DNA of 64,000 bases from Fragilariopsis cylindrus CCMP1102. Taxonomy: Eukaryota; Bacillariophyta; Bacillariophyceae; Bacillariales; Bacillariaceae. Each line of letters starts with the position of its first letter. Position 1 is the first letter of the stretch. Where the stretch lies: assembly GCA_900095095.1 (NCBI GenBank), contig FMBT01000363.1:62001-126000 (forward strand), given 5' to 3'. Positions 12,578 to 21,950 of this stretch are shown piece after piece. The position numbers and the translations under genes are program-made. Below the pieces are notes generated by a model that had not been told where the DNA came from, made no database searches, and was given only the letters and a program-made list of their open reading frames with translations.

Positions 12578-13518
12578 GGTTGATTGTGACAACAATTTTT
12601 TTTTAATGTATCACGGAAGTTTTATGGTATCGATGTAAAAGTTTTAAGAGATGTCTTTTTATTGGTTAGATTTATTTCACGAACACAATGGTAATGAAAA
12701 CGGCATGAAATTTAGGAGAAAAAGCATGCATAATGTGGTATAGATTACGACAGATCATAAAATTCTTCTTTTTGTATGCATAATGTGAGGAGATTATATA
12801 TTTTTTGTATGCCACTTCCCCCGGCGAACCCTTCCTTGCATACCCACCGTTCTAAAATTGTAAATAATTCTCAATATTACGAAGGATTTACGATTCTCGC
12901 ATTAACGATGGCGACGAACACTATTGTTCTACACCCCGAGATCATTACTACTGTACCACGACGAAGGGATCATACTTAATGTGATCCATGGTTCGTAGAA
13001 TGTGTGTTCGCGATTACGTCAAATGACTGTAGAACGCCGTAGAATGAGTGATCGTGATCATAAAATACATTCCATTCTTGTTTTTAATAATGATAATAAT
13101 ATTATTATCATTATTATTATGATTTGTTTAAGATTCAGGTTCGGAGAAATTCTGTGGAACAACCTGGAATTCAAATTGTAAATTTGAAACAGTAGTACAT
13201 TTTTGTCATTTGTTTCTAGTAATAAACTAACGCGACCGCTCATCAAAGGGCGAAGCACGCATCAAACTCGTGTCTATTCCGTGCTTTTTGTGTATGCAAT
13301 ATTTGGATTGATTTTCTTTCATTATTTTACTACTAGCTACGCAGTCTACGGCAATCACTCAGAAATTCAAGTTTCAAACTTGATTGTTTAAGTTCCCGCG
13401 CGCCGCGAACACATTCGATCTCGTTCCAAAAAATATCGGAAAGGAAAATCGAATCAATCAATGGCGCCGATCGGATATATTATTCGACGTCGTACAGACC
13501 GTGACGGAACGATTTAGA
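12578..13518. other. Intergenic region
   Basis: No supported gene. It contains ATT/ATA microsatellite around 13083-13118. A frame at 12776 lacks any recognisable motif and sits in the presumptive upstream region of the minus-strand gene, so it was not called. Confidence 0.35.
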
Positions 13519-14047
13519 ATGAAAAGCAATGAAGTCAAGATACTTCCATTAGTAAGTCTATCGTGTACTAAACTCGTTCGAAATCAAGATAATTACTTGT
13601 ATTAAAACATTTTTATTGAATGGACGAATATATGATCCATAGTTTCGTTTGATTTTCTTCAAAGATAGAAGACTAGCAGCAGAAGAAGAAGTCCCTTCTG
13701 TTTCTTCGGAATTTCTCCTCATGCTGGTGGGTTTCGTGCTGTCGTTATTACCACTAGCACAAGACAGCAGTAATTTCTTCAACGCGTCCGGTTGTCGTCG
13801 TAGAATGAAAAATACTCCACCTAAAGTAATATGTTCTGATGTTGCTGCAACTAATAGTGCCTGGACTGTAGTATGGTGGTCGGCACAATGTTGGATCGTT
13901 CAAAACAGTTTCATAAGCTTCAAACAAAAACAATATCAACAGGAATGGTATTCACGTATCGACTCGATCACAAAATCGATCGTGTCCGATATTTCAAATA
14001 GGAATTCCAAGAACGAGAATCGTGATTTTTTTGATGATGAACTCTAA
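13519..14047 (+). CDS. Small hypothetical membrane-type protein, two exons (tentative)
   Basis: Tentative model. A short first exon (13519-13551, ATG then ten codons) ends at a good donor, GTAAGT. Splicing after the AG at 13641-13642 removes 91 bp and keeps phase, leading into the open frame that runs to 14047. The product of about 146 residues has one hydrophobic segment (SEFLLMLVGFVLSLLPLA), a stretch rich in Trp (SAWTVVWWSAQCW) and a charged tail. I do not recognise the family. Without transcripts the first exon is a guess; the second-exon frame alone starts without an ATG. Confidence 0.35.
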
Positions 14048-14307
14048 CAGTAGAATGTAAAAAAGAAAAGAAAACGGTGACAATTGGAATGTTCTTAATT
14101 AATCTACAATGTAACATTCTACTAGATTTTAGGAAAACGAACGTCGACCATGACAACAAATCGCTCTAGTCACTTCGTTCTGTCTGATTTTTTTTCATGT
14201 GAGTGAATAAAGACTATACTCGCGAGAAATCATCAGCATCAGCATCATTGCGTTTGTCATTGCTTTTAGTTCCTATGCGATACAATGTTCCTTCTTCTTC
14301 ATCATTA

Positions 14308-15411
14308 TCATCTTTTTCTTCCCAAATCTAGAACGAGAAGTAGCGGTTTGAATAAAGCGGACGAGGTTACTGTATTCCCGGACAAAGAACTTGAGTTTTG
14401 AATTATTAGATCTCGTTCAAATTCTTCGTTCTTGTCGTTGTGTTTGTTGCAGTCGGCGTCAATACTATCATCACCGCTGTCGTCGTCGTCATCATTATGT
14501 TCATCGACGACACTGTCCTTCTCTTTCTTAGTGTCATTGTTTTCCTTTGCTATTTCTTGCACTCCAAAGAACAGATACACTGTCGTAATCGCAATACCAA
14601 GCCATGCTTGACCGTTAACGTACAACGGTCCAGAGTATTCCGCACCCCAGATAGTACCACAGAGGAGACATGCGCATCCGGTGAGGATCCATGTTAAAAC
14701 ATATATACGGGGAGTCCACGTAATAAACTCGTATACTACTCGCAACACGATGCGCGATTCGGATGCGGATTTCGTTGTGTGTAACATCCGGTTTGTCAAT
14801 TTGTTAATTGATCGATTCTTTTGTTGACTCTGCTGCTGTTGTTGGTGACTACCAATCTGCGAAACGACGACAGCGGAAACGAGCCCAAACGTTAGATTGT
14901 GCAACGTAACAATCGCGCTGTTTTTGTCAAATGAATGCTTCAAATAATATTGACATTCGTTTAGCTGTCCTTCTACTTGTGCTGTGATAAACTCTGTTTT
15001 TTCTGCATCCGTCATGTTGTTGTAATCACCTCCTGACGTCTCGAGATGTTTTTTCAACTTCATGAACCCGTCTTCGACAAGGTTACAACCATACTGTCGT
15101 AACTTGTGGATGATAAAAAATGTGGAAAACATATAAAGCATCAACAACGTATACGAAAGAATAGCTCCGAGCATATATTTATATATCTCTTTCTTTTCTG
15201 CCTCTCTCTCGTCAAAAGTAGCCAAATCACCCGCTACTTTACACTCATCATCATGCTCATTCTTAGTTTCATTCTCCTCTTCGTTGTCGTTGTTGTTGTT
15301 AATTTCTTCTAGTAATTTCTTCTTTTTCTGCTCCAATTTCTGTTGATAAGTACGAAGCTTTAATTCTCTGATCTCATCGTGTAATTTTTGTATTTCCGGA
15401 GATAACGACAT
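14308..15411 (-). CDS. Hypothetical four-TM protein with N-terminal coiled coil
   Basis: 367 residues starting at the ATG at 15411 (MSLSPEIQKLHDEI). The frame stays open upstream, but the start chosen is the first ATG before a strong amphipathic helix. Residues 5-45 are rich in Lys, Glu and Gln and probably form a coiled coil. Four hydrophobic segments follow: LGAILSYTLLMLYMFSTFF, NLTFGLVSAVVVSQIG, VLTWILTGCACLLCGTIWGA and WLGIAITTVYLFFGV. A region of about 60 residues with two Cys (GCNLVEDG, NECQYYL) separates the first two. Acidic, disordered C-terminal tail. Family and function not recognised; it is probably an integral membrane protein. Confidence 0.6.
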   Translation of the reverse strand: MSLSPEIQKLHDEIRELKLRTYQQKLEQKKKKLLEEINNNNDNEEENETKNEHDDECKVAGDLATFDEREAEKKEIYKYMLGAILSYTLLMLYMFSTFFIIHKLRQYGCNLVEDGFMKLKKHLETSGGDYNNMTDAEKTEFITAQVEGQLNECQYYLKHSFDKNSAIVTLHNLTFGLVSAVVVSQIGSHQQQQQSQQKNRSINKLTNRMLHTTKSASESRIVLRVVYEFITWTPRIYVLTWILTGCACLLCGTIWGAEYSGPLYVNGQAWLGIAITTVYLFFGVQEIAKENNDTKKEKDSVVDEHNDDDDDSGDDSIDADCNKHNDKNEEFERDLIIQNSSSLSGNTVTSSALFKPLLLVLDLGRKR

Positions 15412-15892
15412 CCTTATTCTTCTTTGCTTCCGACTTCGACTTCGACGTCTGCTTCGTAACGTATCGTATCGTGTTTTTCTTTTGCTCGATCTTAGCTTTT
15501 CGTCAAAATAGATTGCATTAAAAATGCCAACAACGTAGTAAAATACGCGTTCTTTTTTTTTTATGAAACAAATTATCATGCAGTTATTGCAAGATAAGGG
15601 TGATGAATTATTACACACGACTTCTTTTTTTCTTCTGCAATTCCAATGCAGAGATAAATTCCTATACTAGTAGTATCATTATTGGCAACACGATTGCCAA
15701 ATTTATTTCGTTCATATTAATATGAACATGATTGACATGCTACAAATCGTATTTGCTTTTTTTAAAAGAATAAAAGAAAATTCTCTTTTTTTAAAAGAAT
15801 AAAAGAAAATTCTCATTTTTATATCGCCTAAAACTTCGCACGCTAAAAAGCGAAGCGTTATTTTTTATACAGCGCGGACAAAAAATGCATTT
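15412..15892. other. Intergenic region with a short tandem duplication
   Basis: No gene. A 31-bp segment containing TTTTTTTAAAAGAATAAAAG is duplicated in tandem around 15757-15815. Confidence 0.4.
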
Positions 15893-16590
15893 TTCAGCGA
15901 TATAATTATTTTAGGGGGGGGGGGATAAAATTGAGACATATTACGGGTATGAAACAAGGGGAAAACTTTTCCCCTTGTTTGACAAACAAGGGGAAAATTT
16001 AACGCGCAAAACCTCGCGTGTTGTTCGCTTGTTTGAAACAAGGGGAAACAATGGGAAAAGTTTTCCCCTTGTTTGTGTGAAAAACCTCGCGCTTTGTTTC
16101 CTTGTTTCCCCTTGTTTCCCCTTGTTTATGTCCAACATACCCGGTGACAATGGGTCCTCTCTTATATAACAATAACAATAAAAATCATTGAATTGACTGA
16201 TGTAACGATAATAGAGATATCTGTACTATTAGTTTAGCCCATACTCTATTATTCGATTTTTAATCCTCCTCTCTTATGCACCTCTTCCTGGCGATTCGAA
16301 ATTTGCCTGCAACCAATTTAAACCCTAATAGAATTTTCCCCCATCTGGCCAAATTCAACCAAAACTTTTTGTCCTTATTGCCAGTACACATATTCACATT
16401 TCGTCTATAAAGTTTGTATTAAATGGACCCTTCGATTCAATACATTCCCATTGTATGTATCGTATGAAAATAATTTGTTTTTGTACGAGGATTTGCGCGC
16501 AAAAACAAGGGGAAAATGTGTTCCCTTGTTTGTCAAACCAGGGGAAAATGTTTCCCCTTGTTTGACAAGCAAGGAGAAAACACTTAACAC
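15893..16590. repeat. Fold-back (MITE-like) element, copy 2, with palindromic ACAAGGGGA satellites
   Basis: The left outer region (15950-16135) contains several imperfect palindromes of the form AAACAAGGGGAAAA/TTTTCCCCTTGTTT, and the right outer region (16495-16575) repeats them inverted. The core 16170-16450 is a reverse-orientation copy of 2000-2260 (shared TTTAATACAAACTTTATAGA and TTTCGAATCGCCAGGAAGAG on the minus strand). The left terminus matches the inverted right terminus of copy 1. A decayed minus-strand reading frame begins immediately beyond the right arm. Confidence 0.7.
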
Positions 16591-16597
16591 AAACTTA

Positions 16598-17480
16598 CTA
16601 CAAACTTTGTGGCATGAGTATGAATGAGGCGAAGCATGTAATAAACTTGATGTTGATTTGAAGCATCTCTTCCTTCATTAGAGAGTCTAGGGTAGAACCA
16701 ACAAGTTTTGCATAGCTTGTACTACCATAAGCATTGAGACATGATTTTGCAATAGAATGATCCACATCCCAAAACTTTGAAGGAATGTCACATGCAATAT
16801 CAAACCACCACCAATGAGTTGTGACTGGATGCGGCATAGCATTTTAAGGGGCTAGTTTCAATCCAAGCTTCTCAATGTTTTCCTTGTACATTGTTTCCCC
16901 CACCTCATGACCAAAGAATCTTTCAAGATCATAGATTGGATGTAAAAGCTGCATCGTATTGTACTTATCTCTTCCACCAAGACCAAAAAAAATGTTCAAT
17001 TGACACAGCAAGTAGAAGTTGTAGTAAATGTAGTGTACACGCTCTTACAAAACAGAATTTTGGATTGATAAGCTTCAATTCACTTTTAACGCGTTACAAA
17101 AACTTTCTAACGTTGCTCCTCCTCCACTATCTGTTCCTATTCCCAATAGAACCATTCCAACTTGCTTCTGCAGCATTGAATGATCCATTGCGTCAGTACA
17201 ATTTTGATCAGAAGACCCTGCACCGTCTATATCTAAAAGAAAACACTTGACTTCATCCTTTATATCATCCCAACATGCTAGTGTTTTGACAAAGTGTGGT
17301 ATTCCGTCTTAATTTGCTTTATCACGTGCTAGCATAGCATACTCTGGTCTTTGCAGTATCTTCAGTTTTTGCAAGTCTTGATATTACATTTGCTTTGGGT
17401 GAACTTGATGCGCATTGCGCTTCATAGACTTGTTCAATTCCTATTTCCATTAATAATGATCGACGTGCACAATACGATTA
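16598..17480 (-). pseudogene. Decayed transposon-derived ORF (possibly hAT/RNase H-like transposase)
   Basis: On the minus strand a protein-like sequence continues through several frames and stops. It begins near 17480 with LARDKAN, then a stop, then DGIPHFVKTLACWDD and LLGIGTDSGGGATLE, then FFGLGGRDKYNTMQLLHPIYD, and finally TTHWWWFDIACDIPSKFWD and MPQSL before a stop at 16598. The GIGTDSGGG block with an acidic residue after a hydrophobic strand and a later T-x-WW block recall RNase H-fold transposases of hAT type; that is a weak inference. In-frame stops and frame changes show it is inactive. It directly adjoins fold-back copy 2, so it may be the remains of an autonomous relative. Confidence 0.45.
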
Positions 17481-17819
17481 CTTGGATTAAAAATTTAGCG
17501 AGCGAGCGTGACAATTTGTTGAGCTTGTCCACAACGGAAATTATTTTCGCGCGCGACCAAAAAGGGGAATAGGAATCTATAAATTATTCCTCTGTGACAG
17601 TGAAGAAATAGCATAATAGTTTCACGAGATACTAGTAACGTTACCATACTCGCAATACAAAAAATGAGACGACGACGTAACAAAAAAATGAGGTAAAAAA
17701 AACTTATTTGTATCTACGAAACGCCTATAAATTCGCCATCAAGAATCTCGATTACCTTCTATTGTTCTCACAATAAAATATAATCACTACAGTAATTACC
17801 CATCAACTTCAGTACAATC
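17481..17819. other. Intergenic, upstream of 17820 gene
   Basis: No gene is visible; this presumably holds the 5' leader of the following gene. Confidence 0.4.
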
Positions 17820-18548
17820 ATGTGTGATATGCAAACGATACTTCCGATTGTAGCACTGACGAGAAATAATAACAACAACGATCACAAGAATAATACGAGA
17901 ATGAAAACGAGAAAACATGTTCGATTTCAGAAAGAAGTTACCGTACGAATCTTAAACAAGCGACGACCACCATCATCATCATGTTGGTTGGCACAAAAGG
18001 ATTATGATACTATTCAAAACGGTATTATGATGACATTAGATTTCATGAATCTAACGGATGATTTCAACAACTCGTCTACAACAACAACATCATCATCATC
18101 ATCGTTATCATCATCATTGTTCTATTGTTCCAGGGGTCTTGAAAAATATTCCTGTAAAGACATTAATAGAGGTTGCTTAAAACCTGAAATACTGTTACGT
18201 CGTTTGCATGCTGTTCATGCCGTATTGTACGAACATGAAGAATCCCAGAAACGACGAGAGCGAGATCAGGCAGATGAGAATATAAGATATGCATATCGGA
18301 ATTATACCCGAGAAGATACAGAATATGCTCTCTCTATGGGACGATATGACGAGGAAGATTCAATAAGAATGATAGTTGAACCCTCTTGTTGTTGTTGTGA
18401 AACTGCTAGTAGTGATGATGCCTACGGCAATGCTAAAGCTACCGACAACGCTACCGATAACAGCTCTACAGCAGATACATCTACTTATACGAATCTGTTT
18501 CGAGTGAAGAAACCGGATGAAAACAAATGGAACTTAACGAGACAATAA
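17820..18548 (+). CDS. Hypothetical diatom family protein (VRF...RGLE family), paralogue 1
   Basis: 242 residues, single exon, starting at the ATG at 17820. The order of elements is HVRFQKEVTVRIL near residue 33, WLAQKDYDTIQNG near 55, RGLEKYSC near 104, then a long charged helix with LHAVHAVLYEHEESQKR and IRYAYRNYTREDTEYALSMG. The same order (VRF, tryptophan block, RGLE, long helix with AYAYNSIS) is found in the minus-strand gene at 29737-30399, so the two are diverged paralogues. Function is unknown. The C-terminus is Ser/Thr/Ala-rich. No targeting signal or membrane segment is visible. Confidence 0.65.
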   Translation: MCDMQTILPIVALTRNNNNNDHKNNTRMKTRKHVRFQKEVTVRILNKRRPPSSSCWLAQKDYDTIQNGIMMTLDFMNLTDDFNNSSTTTTSSSSSLSSSLFYCSRGLEKYSCKDINRGCLKPEILLRRLHAVHAVLYEHEESQKRRERDQADENIRYAYRNYTREDTEYALSMGRYDEEDSIRMIVEPSCCCCETASSDDAYGNAKATDNATDNSSTADTSTYTNLFRVKKPDENKWNLTRQ

Positions 18549-19157
18549 AAGAAAAAATTGATCAATATATTGAATAGAGTACTGTAGTAGTACTGTAGTA
18601 ATAGATCAAAAGGTGGGACGATGAATAAAAAATTTAAGACAAAATATTTTCTCTTCTACTATATTACATACATCAAATATTTTCTACTGTTCATCATTTT
18701 TACATTATTAATATACTGTATATATCCCAAAGATCGGGTGCATTCATTCCTTTTTTCGTTCCTTTGCTTTTGTTCATTTCTTATTAGTGTGTCGTTACTT
18801 GAAAGGAATTTTTTTTTGATGAAAAAAGAAAGATGTAATTAAATTCTTGTTATTGTTGTATATTATTTGAAATGGCGATATAGCAGTTGTTGCATTGCAT
18901 TGCTAATGCTGTTGACGTCATATCGTCATTTTTGCTATTGGTAGTGCTAAGAAGGAAGAAGTTTTTTTGCCTTGGTATTATTTATTCTTGCTGTTCCTGA
19001 TGCTATGCTGCTGCAGCTGCTGAAGACGAAAACAGTGATGACGATAAAAGAAGCTTTCTTCATTTGTTTTAAATAAATACTTCATTTTTGATTTGTGGAA
19101 GGTATACGTTAGTATAGTAGATGATAACGATACTCCTGATAATAATGCAGTTTTTCA
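18549..19157. other. Intergenic region
   Basis: Nothing firmly coding. A plus-strand frame from 18621 is hydrophobic and AT-rich, has no family features and was left out. Confidence 0.35.
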
Positions 19158-19748
19158 TTAATGTTTGAGATCATGATGAGGATAATGAGGATGTAATCTC
19201 TTTCTTCTGTTTATTATTAGCGAGTGACGAACAATATTGTTGTTGTTGTTATTGTTTTCATCTTCGTGTGTTGTTGTTTTTGCTTTATTCGAAGAAGTAA
19301 TAGCTGCTACTGCTGACGTGCCTGTAGTTTCGGATTTATTCAACTCTTCATCCGATAATGATAATGATAATGATGATGATGTTGATGATGCGTCTTCTTC
19401 GTCTTCGGGATTCCAATCGTCATTGTCATTGTCATCATTATCGTCGTCGTCACTAAAACTGAAATTCAACTTCCTTTTTGTTGTGAAACGACATACCTTC
19501 TTGTTGTTATTGATTCGTCCGTCATCAGTATCAGTATCAGTATCATCATCATCAGCATAATTACGATTATTCTGCTTCACTACTACTGCCGTAGTTGTCT
19601 TCTTTCCTTCTTCTTCTTCTCGATTGTTATCGGTTGTGACGAATTTATTTAAGTTAGTAGTAGTAGCAGTTTCTTCTTTTTGAGATTTTATTACCATCGA
19701 ACGACGACACAACGGCGAGATCCATGGAGATAATAATAACGATGTCAT
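19158..19748 (-). CDS. Low-complexity hypothetical protein
   Basis: 196 residues from the ATG at 19748 (MTSLLLSPWISPLCRR). Almost the whole protein is low complexity: acidic Asp/Asn runs, Ser/Thr runs, and a short basic block NNKKVCRFTTKRKLNFSFS. A basic His-rich tail closes it (NRRKRLHPHYPHHDLKH). The NWxPEDEED-like acidic patch and basic clusters would suit a nuclear protein, but this is only composition. It could be a spurious frame; support is its length, ATG start and Ser/Asp bias like neighbouring genes. Confidence 0.4.
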   Translation of the reverse strand: MTSLLLSPWISPLCRRSMVIKSQKEETATTTNLNKFVTTDNNREEEEGKKTTTAVVVKQNNRNYADDDDTDTDTDDGRINNNKKVCRFTTKRKLNFSFSDDDDNDDNDNDDWNPEDEEDASSTSSSLSLSLSDEELNKSETTGTSAVAAITSSNKAKTTTHEDENNNNNNNIVRHSLIINRRKRLHPHYPHHDLKH

Positions 19749-20447
19749 TTTTTTATTTTCTTCTAACAGTTTTAAATTGATATGCACGCACCGCACCTGC
19801 TCCTTCCAAATATATATAAACGATATCAATGTGTTCTATGATTTTCCCCCCTTCCTTCTTGCGGCTAGCGAGCAATAAGCGGATGGTAAATGAATGCTGT
19901 GGCTCGTATAATATGGAAACAAACTAGGATCACGTGACGTAGCTCGCCATAAATGATGCTGATGTGCAGTTCTTCAAACAAGAAGAAGGATTATATATAT
20001 TCAAGTTGATATTACTACGATACTGTAAAACATTGTAACAGTAGCAAAAGTAGCACTGTACATTTTCAAACCGCAGGGACGCTACGCTACTGTAGTACGC
20101 GCTATGTTATTGATGTCGAATATCAAGGTAGTACATCAGTACAATACAATTACTGCCTACTGCGTTCCTCTTTTCGTAAGCTAATAGAGCTATGGACTTC
20201 TACCATTACCTGTACTATGGTACTACTACTTGAGCGACTTCTGGTAGTACTTCTACATCTACTATCACTACTACTACTACGTATGGTCGTGAGGAATTTT
20301 CTCGCACAAGCAATAAAAGCGTGGAGAGTGTGAGTCGAGTCTAAAATATTCCAAATCTCATTTAAAACTTCAAGGCAATGATTCAAAATTCGTGCCAGTC
20401 ACGCATCCGCGCCCAAGTTTTTTAAAAACTTTTTCTTTGTCTCGCAG
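19749..20447. other. Intergenic region before inverted-repeat element
   Basis: No supported gene. A TATA-like TATATATAAA at 19811-19820 lies about 60 bp upstream of the ATG of the minus-strand gene. It reads TTTATATATA on that strand, so it could serve as its promoter element. Confidence 0.3.
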
Positions 20448-20518
20448 ACTACAGGAACATCCTCGATTTAAAAAAAAAACAAAATCAGCGAAAAATCATA
20501 CCCCCCCTGCGCGCGACA

Positions 20519-20662
20519 TGAGTCGAGTGATGAGTCGAGCGCTCGACTCTGAGTCGAGTGATGAGTCGAGCGCTCGACTCTGAGCTGAGCAGTCGACTCT
20601 GAGCCGAGTGATGAGTCGAGCGCTCGACTCATCACTCGACTCAGAGTCGAGCGCTCGACTCA
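20519..20662. repeat. GAGTCGAG palindromic satellite, left arm
   Basis: About a dozen copies of GAGTCGAG or its complement CTCGACTC, arranged as GAGTCGAGCGCTCGACTC palindromes separated by TGAT or TGA. It is GC-richer than its surroundings. Confidence 0.9.
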
Positions 20663-21337
20663 AGCGATTTTCTGCCTGGCCCTGTGTCCTAGTTTTCACT
20701 TGTATTCAAACAACAAAAATTATCCTATCATCATGACAATGGGATGTAATAAATCGTAGCTCCACCAATATAGCTCCATTTAATACAAACTATATAGACG
20801 AAATATTGATATCTGTACTCCTAACAAGCACGTAAAATTTTGGTTGAATTTGGTCATTTGGAAAAAATGCTATGATGATTATTGTGGGTGGCAGGCACAT
20901 TCGAATCACCAGGAATTGCCTGCCACCCACATAAATCCTCATAATTTTTTTCTAAATAATCAAATCACAGCGAAACTTTTTGTCTCTATTAAGCGTACGA
21001 ACATCTATATTTCGTCTATAAAGTTTGTATTAATTGGGCCCATATTGATGGAGATACGATTCATTACATTTCCATTTTCATGTTGATGTGAATACGGTAG
21101 TTTTCCATTTCAATTCTTAGTAATTGTCCTATAGAATTTTTTCTAAATGATCAAATCACAGCGAAACTTTTTGTCTCTATTAAGCGTACGAATATCTATA
21201 TTTCGTTTATAAAGTTTGTATTAATTGGGCCCATATTAATGGAGATAAGATTCATTACATTCCCATTGTTATGATGTTGTAATACAATTGAAAACCTTAA
21301 AAAAATATTTTCCTTGGACCAAACTAGAAATTGAGTC

Positions 21338-21455
21338 AAATCACTCGACTCAGAGTCGAGTGCTCGACTCAGAGTGGAGCACTCGACTCTGAGTCGAGTG
21401 ATGAGTCGAGCGCTCGACTCTGAGTCGAGCACTCGACTCTGAGTCGAGTGATGAG
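21338..21455. repeat. GAGTCGAG palindromic satellite, right arm
   Basis: Inverted partner of the array at 20519-20662, built from the same CTCGACTCAGAGTCGAG palindromes with a few base changes (for example GAGTGGAG). Confidence 0.9.
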
Positions 21456-21551
21456 TACCAACCATCAGACCTCATGTCGCGCGCGCTCGGTGGGGGTTGT
21501 GAATATTCGGCGATTTTCGATTATTTTTAAATCGAGGATGTTCCTGTAGTC

Positions 21552-21950
21552 CACAATCTCTCTGTGATTTGGTTGACGAGATATTGACTCACTCATGCCA
21601 ACTCAACTCAACTCTCTCTTCTCAGCTAAAATATACCGTTAGTCGCGTCAATACATAGAAAGCAAGCCAATGGATTGATTGACTGCTGTTTTTCTTATCT
21701 TCATACTAGTATATATCTTATTTCTCTCACCTCATGTTTTAATACTAGAGTACAGCAGTAGAGTGAGTAAATAAGATAACGTTACAATAAGCAATCTAAC
21801 TCAGGTCTTAAAAAACGACAAACAAGCCACGGCAAGATCAAGGTAGATACTGGTGTATTGAAAAAGAAAGATATATTTTTAAAAATAAACGAAACTACGT
21901 TTATCATTCATTGATTGGCCTATTTATTTGTTCGACGATCGACAAAAATA
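21552..21950. other. Upstream region of ABC1K gene
   Basis: No gene; presumed promoter and 5' leader of the gene starting at 21951. Confidence 0.4.

Larger units (their letters stand above)
20448..21551. mobile_element. 1.1-kb nested inverted-repeat element (fold-back family, copy 3)
   Basis: Three nested layers. The outermost is a perfect 27-bp inverted repeat, 20448-20474 against 21524-21550, continuing imperfectly to the GCGCGCGACATG block. Next come arrays of palindromic GAGTCGAG units (20519-20662 and 21338-21455). The core (20750-21260) is itself an imperfect inverted repeat centred near 20915 (GGGTGGCAGGCA against TGCCTGCCACCC), with TTTAATACAAAC and GTTTGTATTAA on its arms. The core matches the elements at 1885 and 15893. 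No transposase is encoded, which makes it a non-autonomous element. No clear target duplication flanks it. Confidence 0.8.

Noticed and set aside
20150-20386. Minus-strand frame with LNHCLEVLNEIWNILDS
   Set aside because: No ATG before the helix-like part, a simple-repeat Ser/Arg tail, and no family resemblance.
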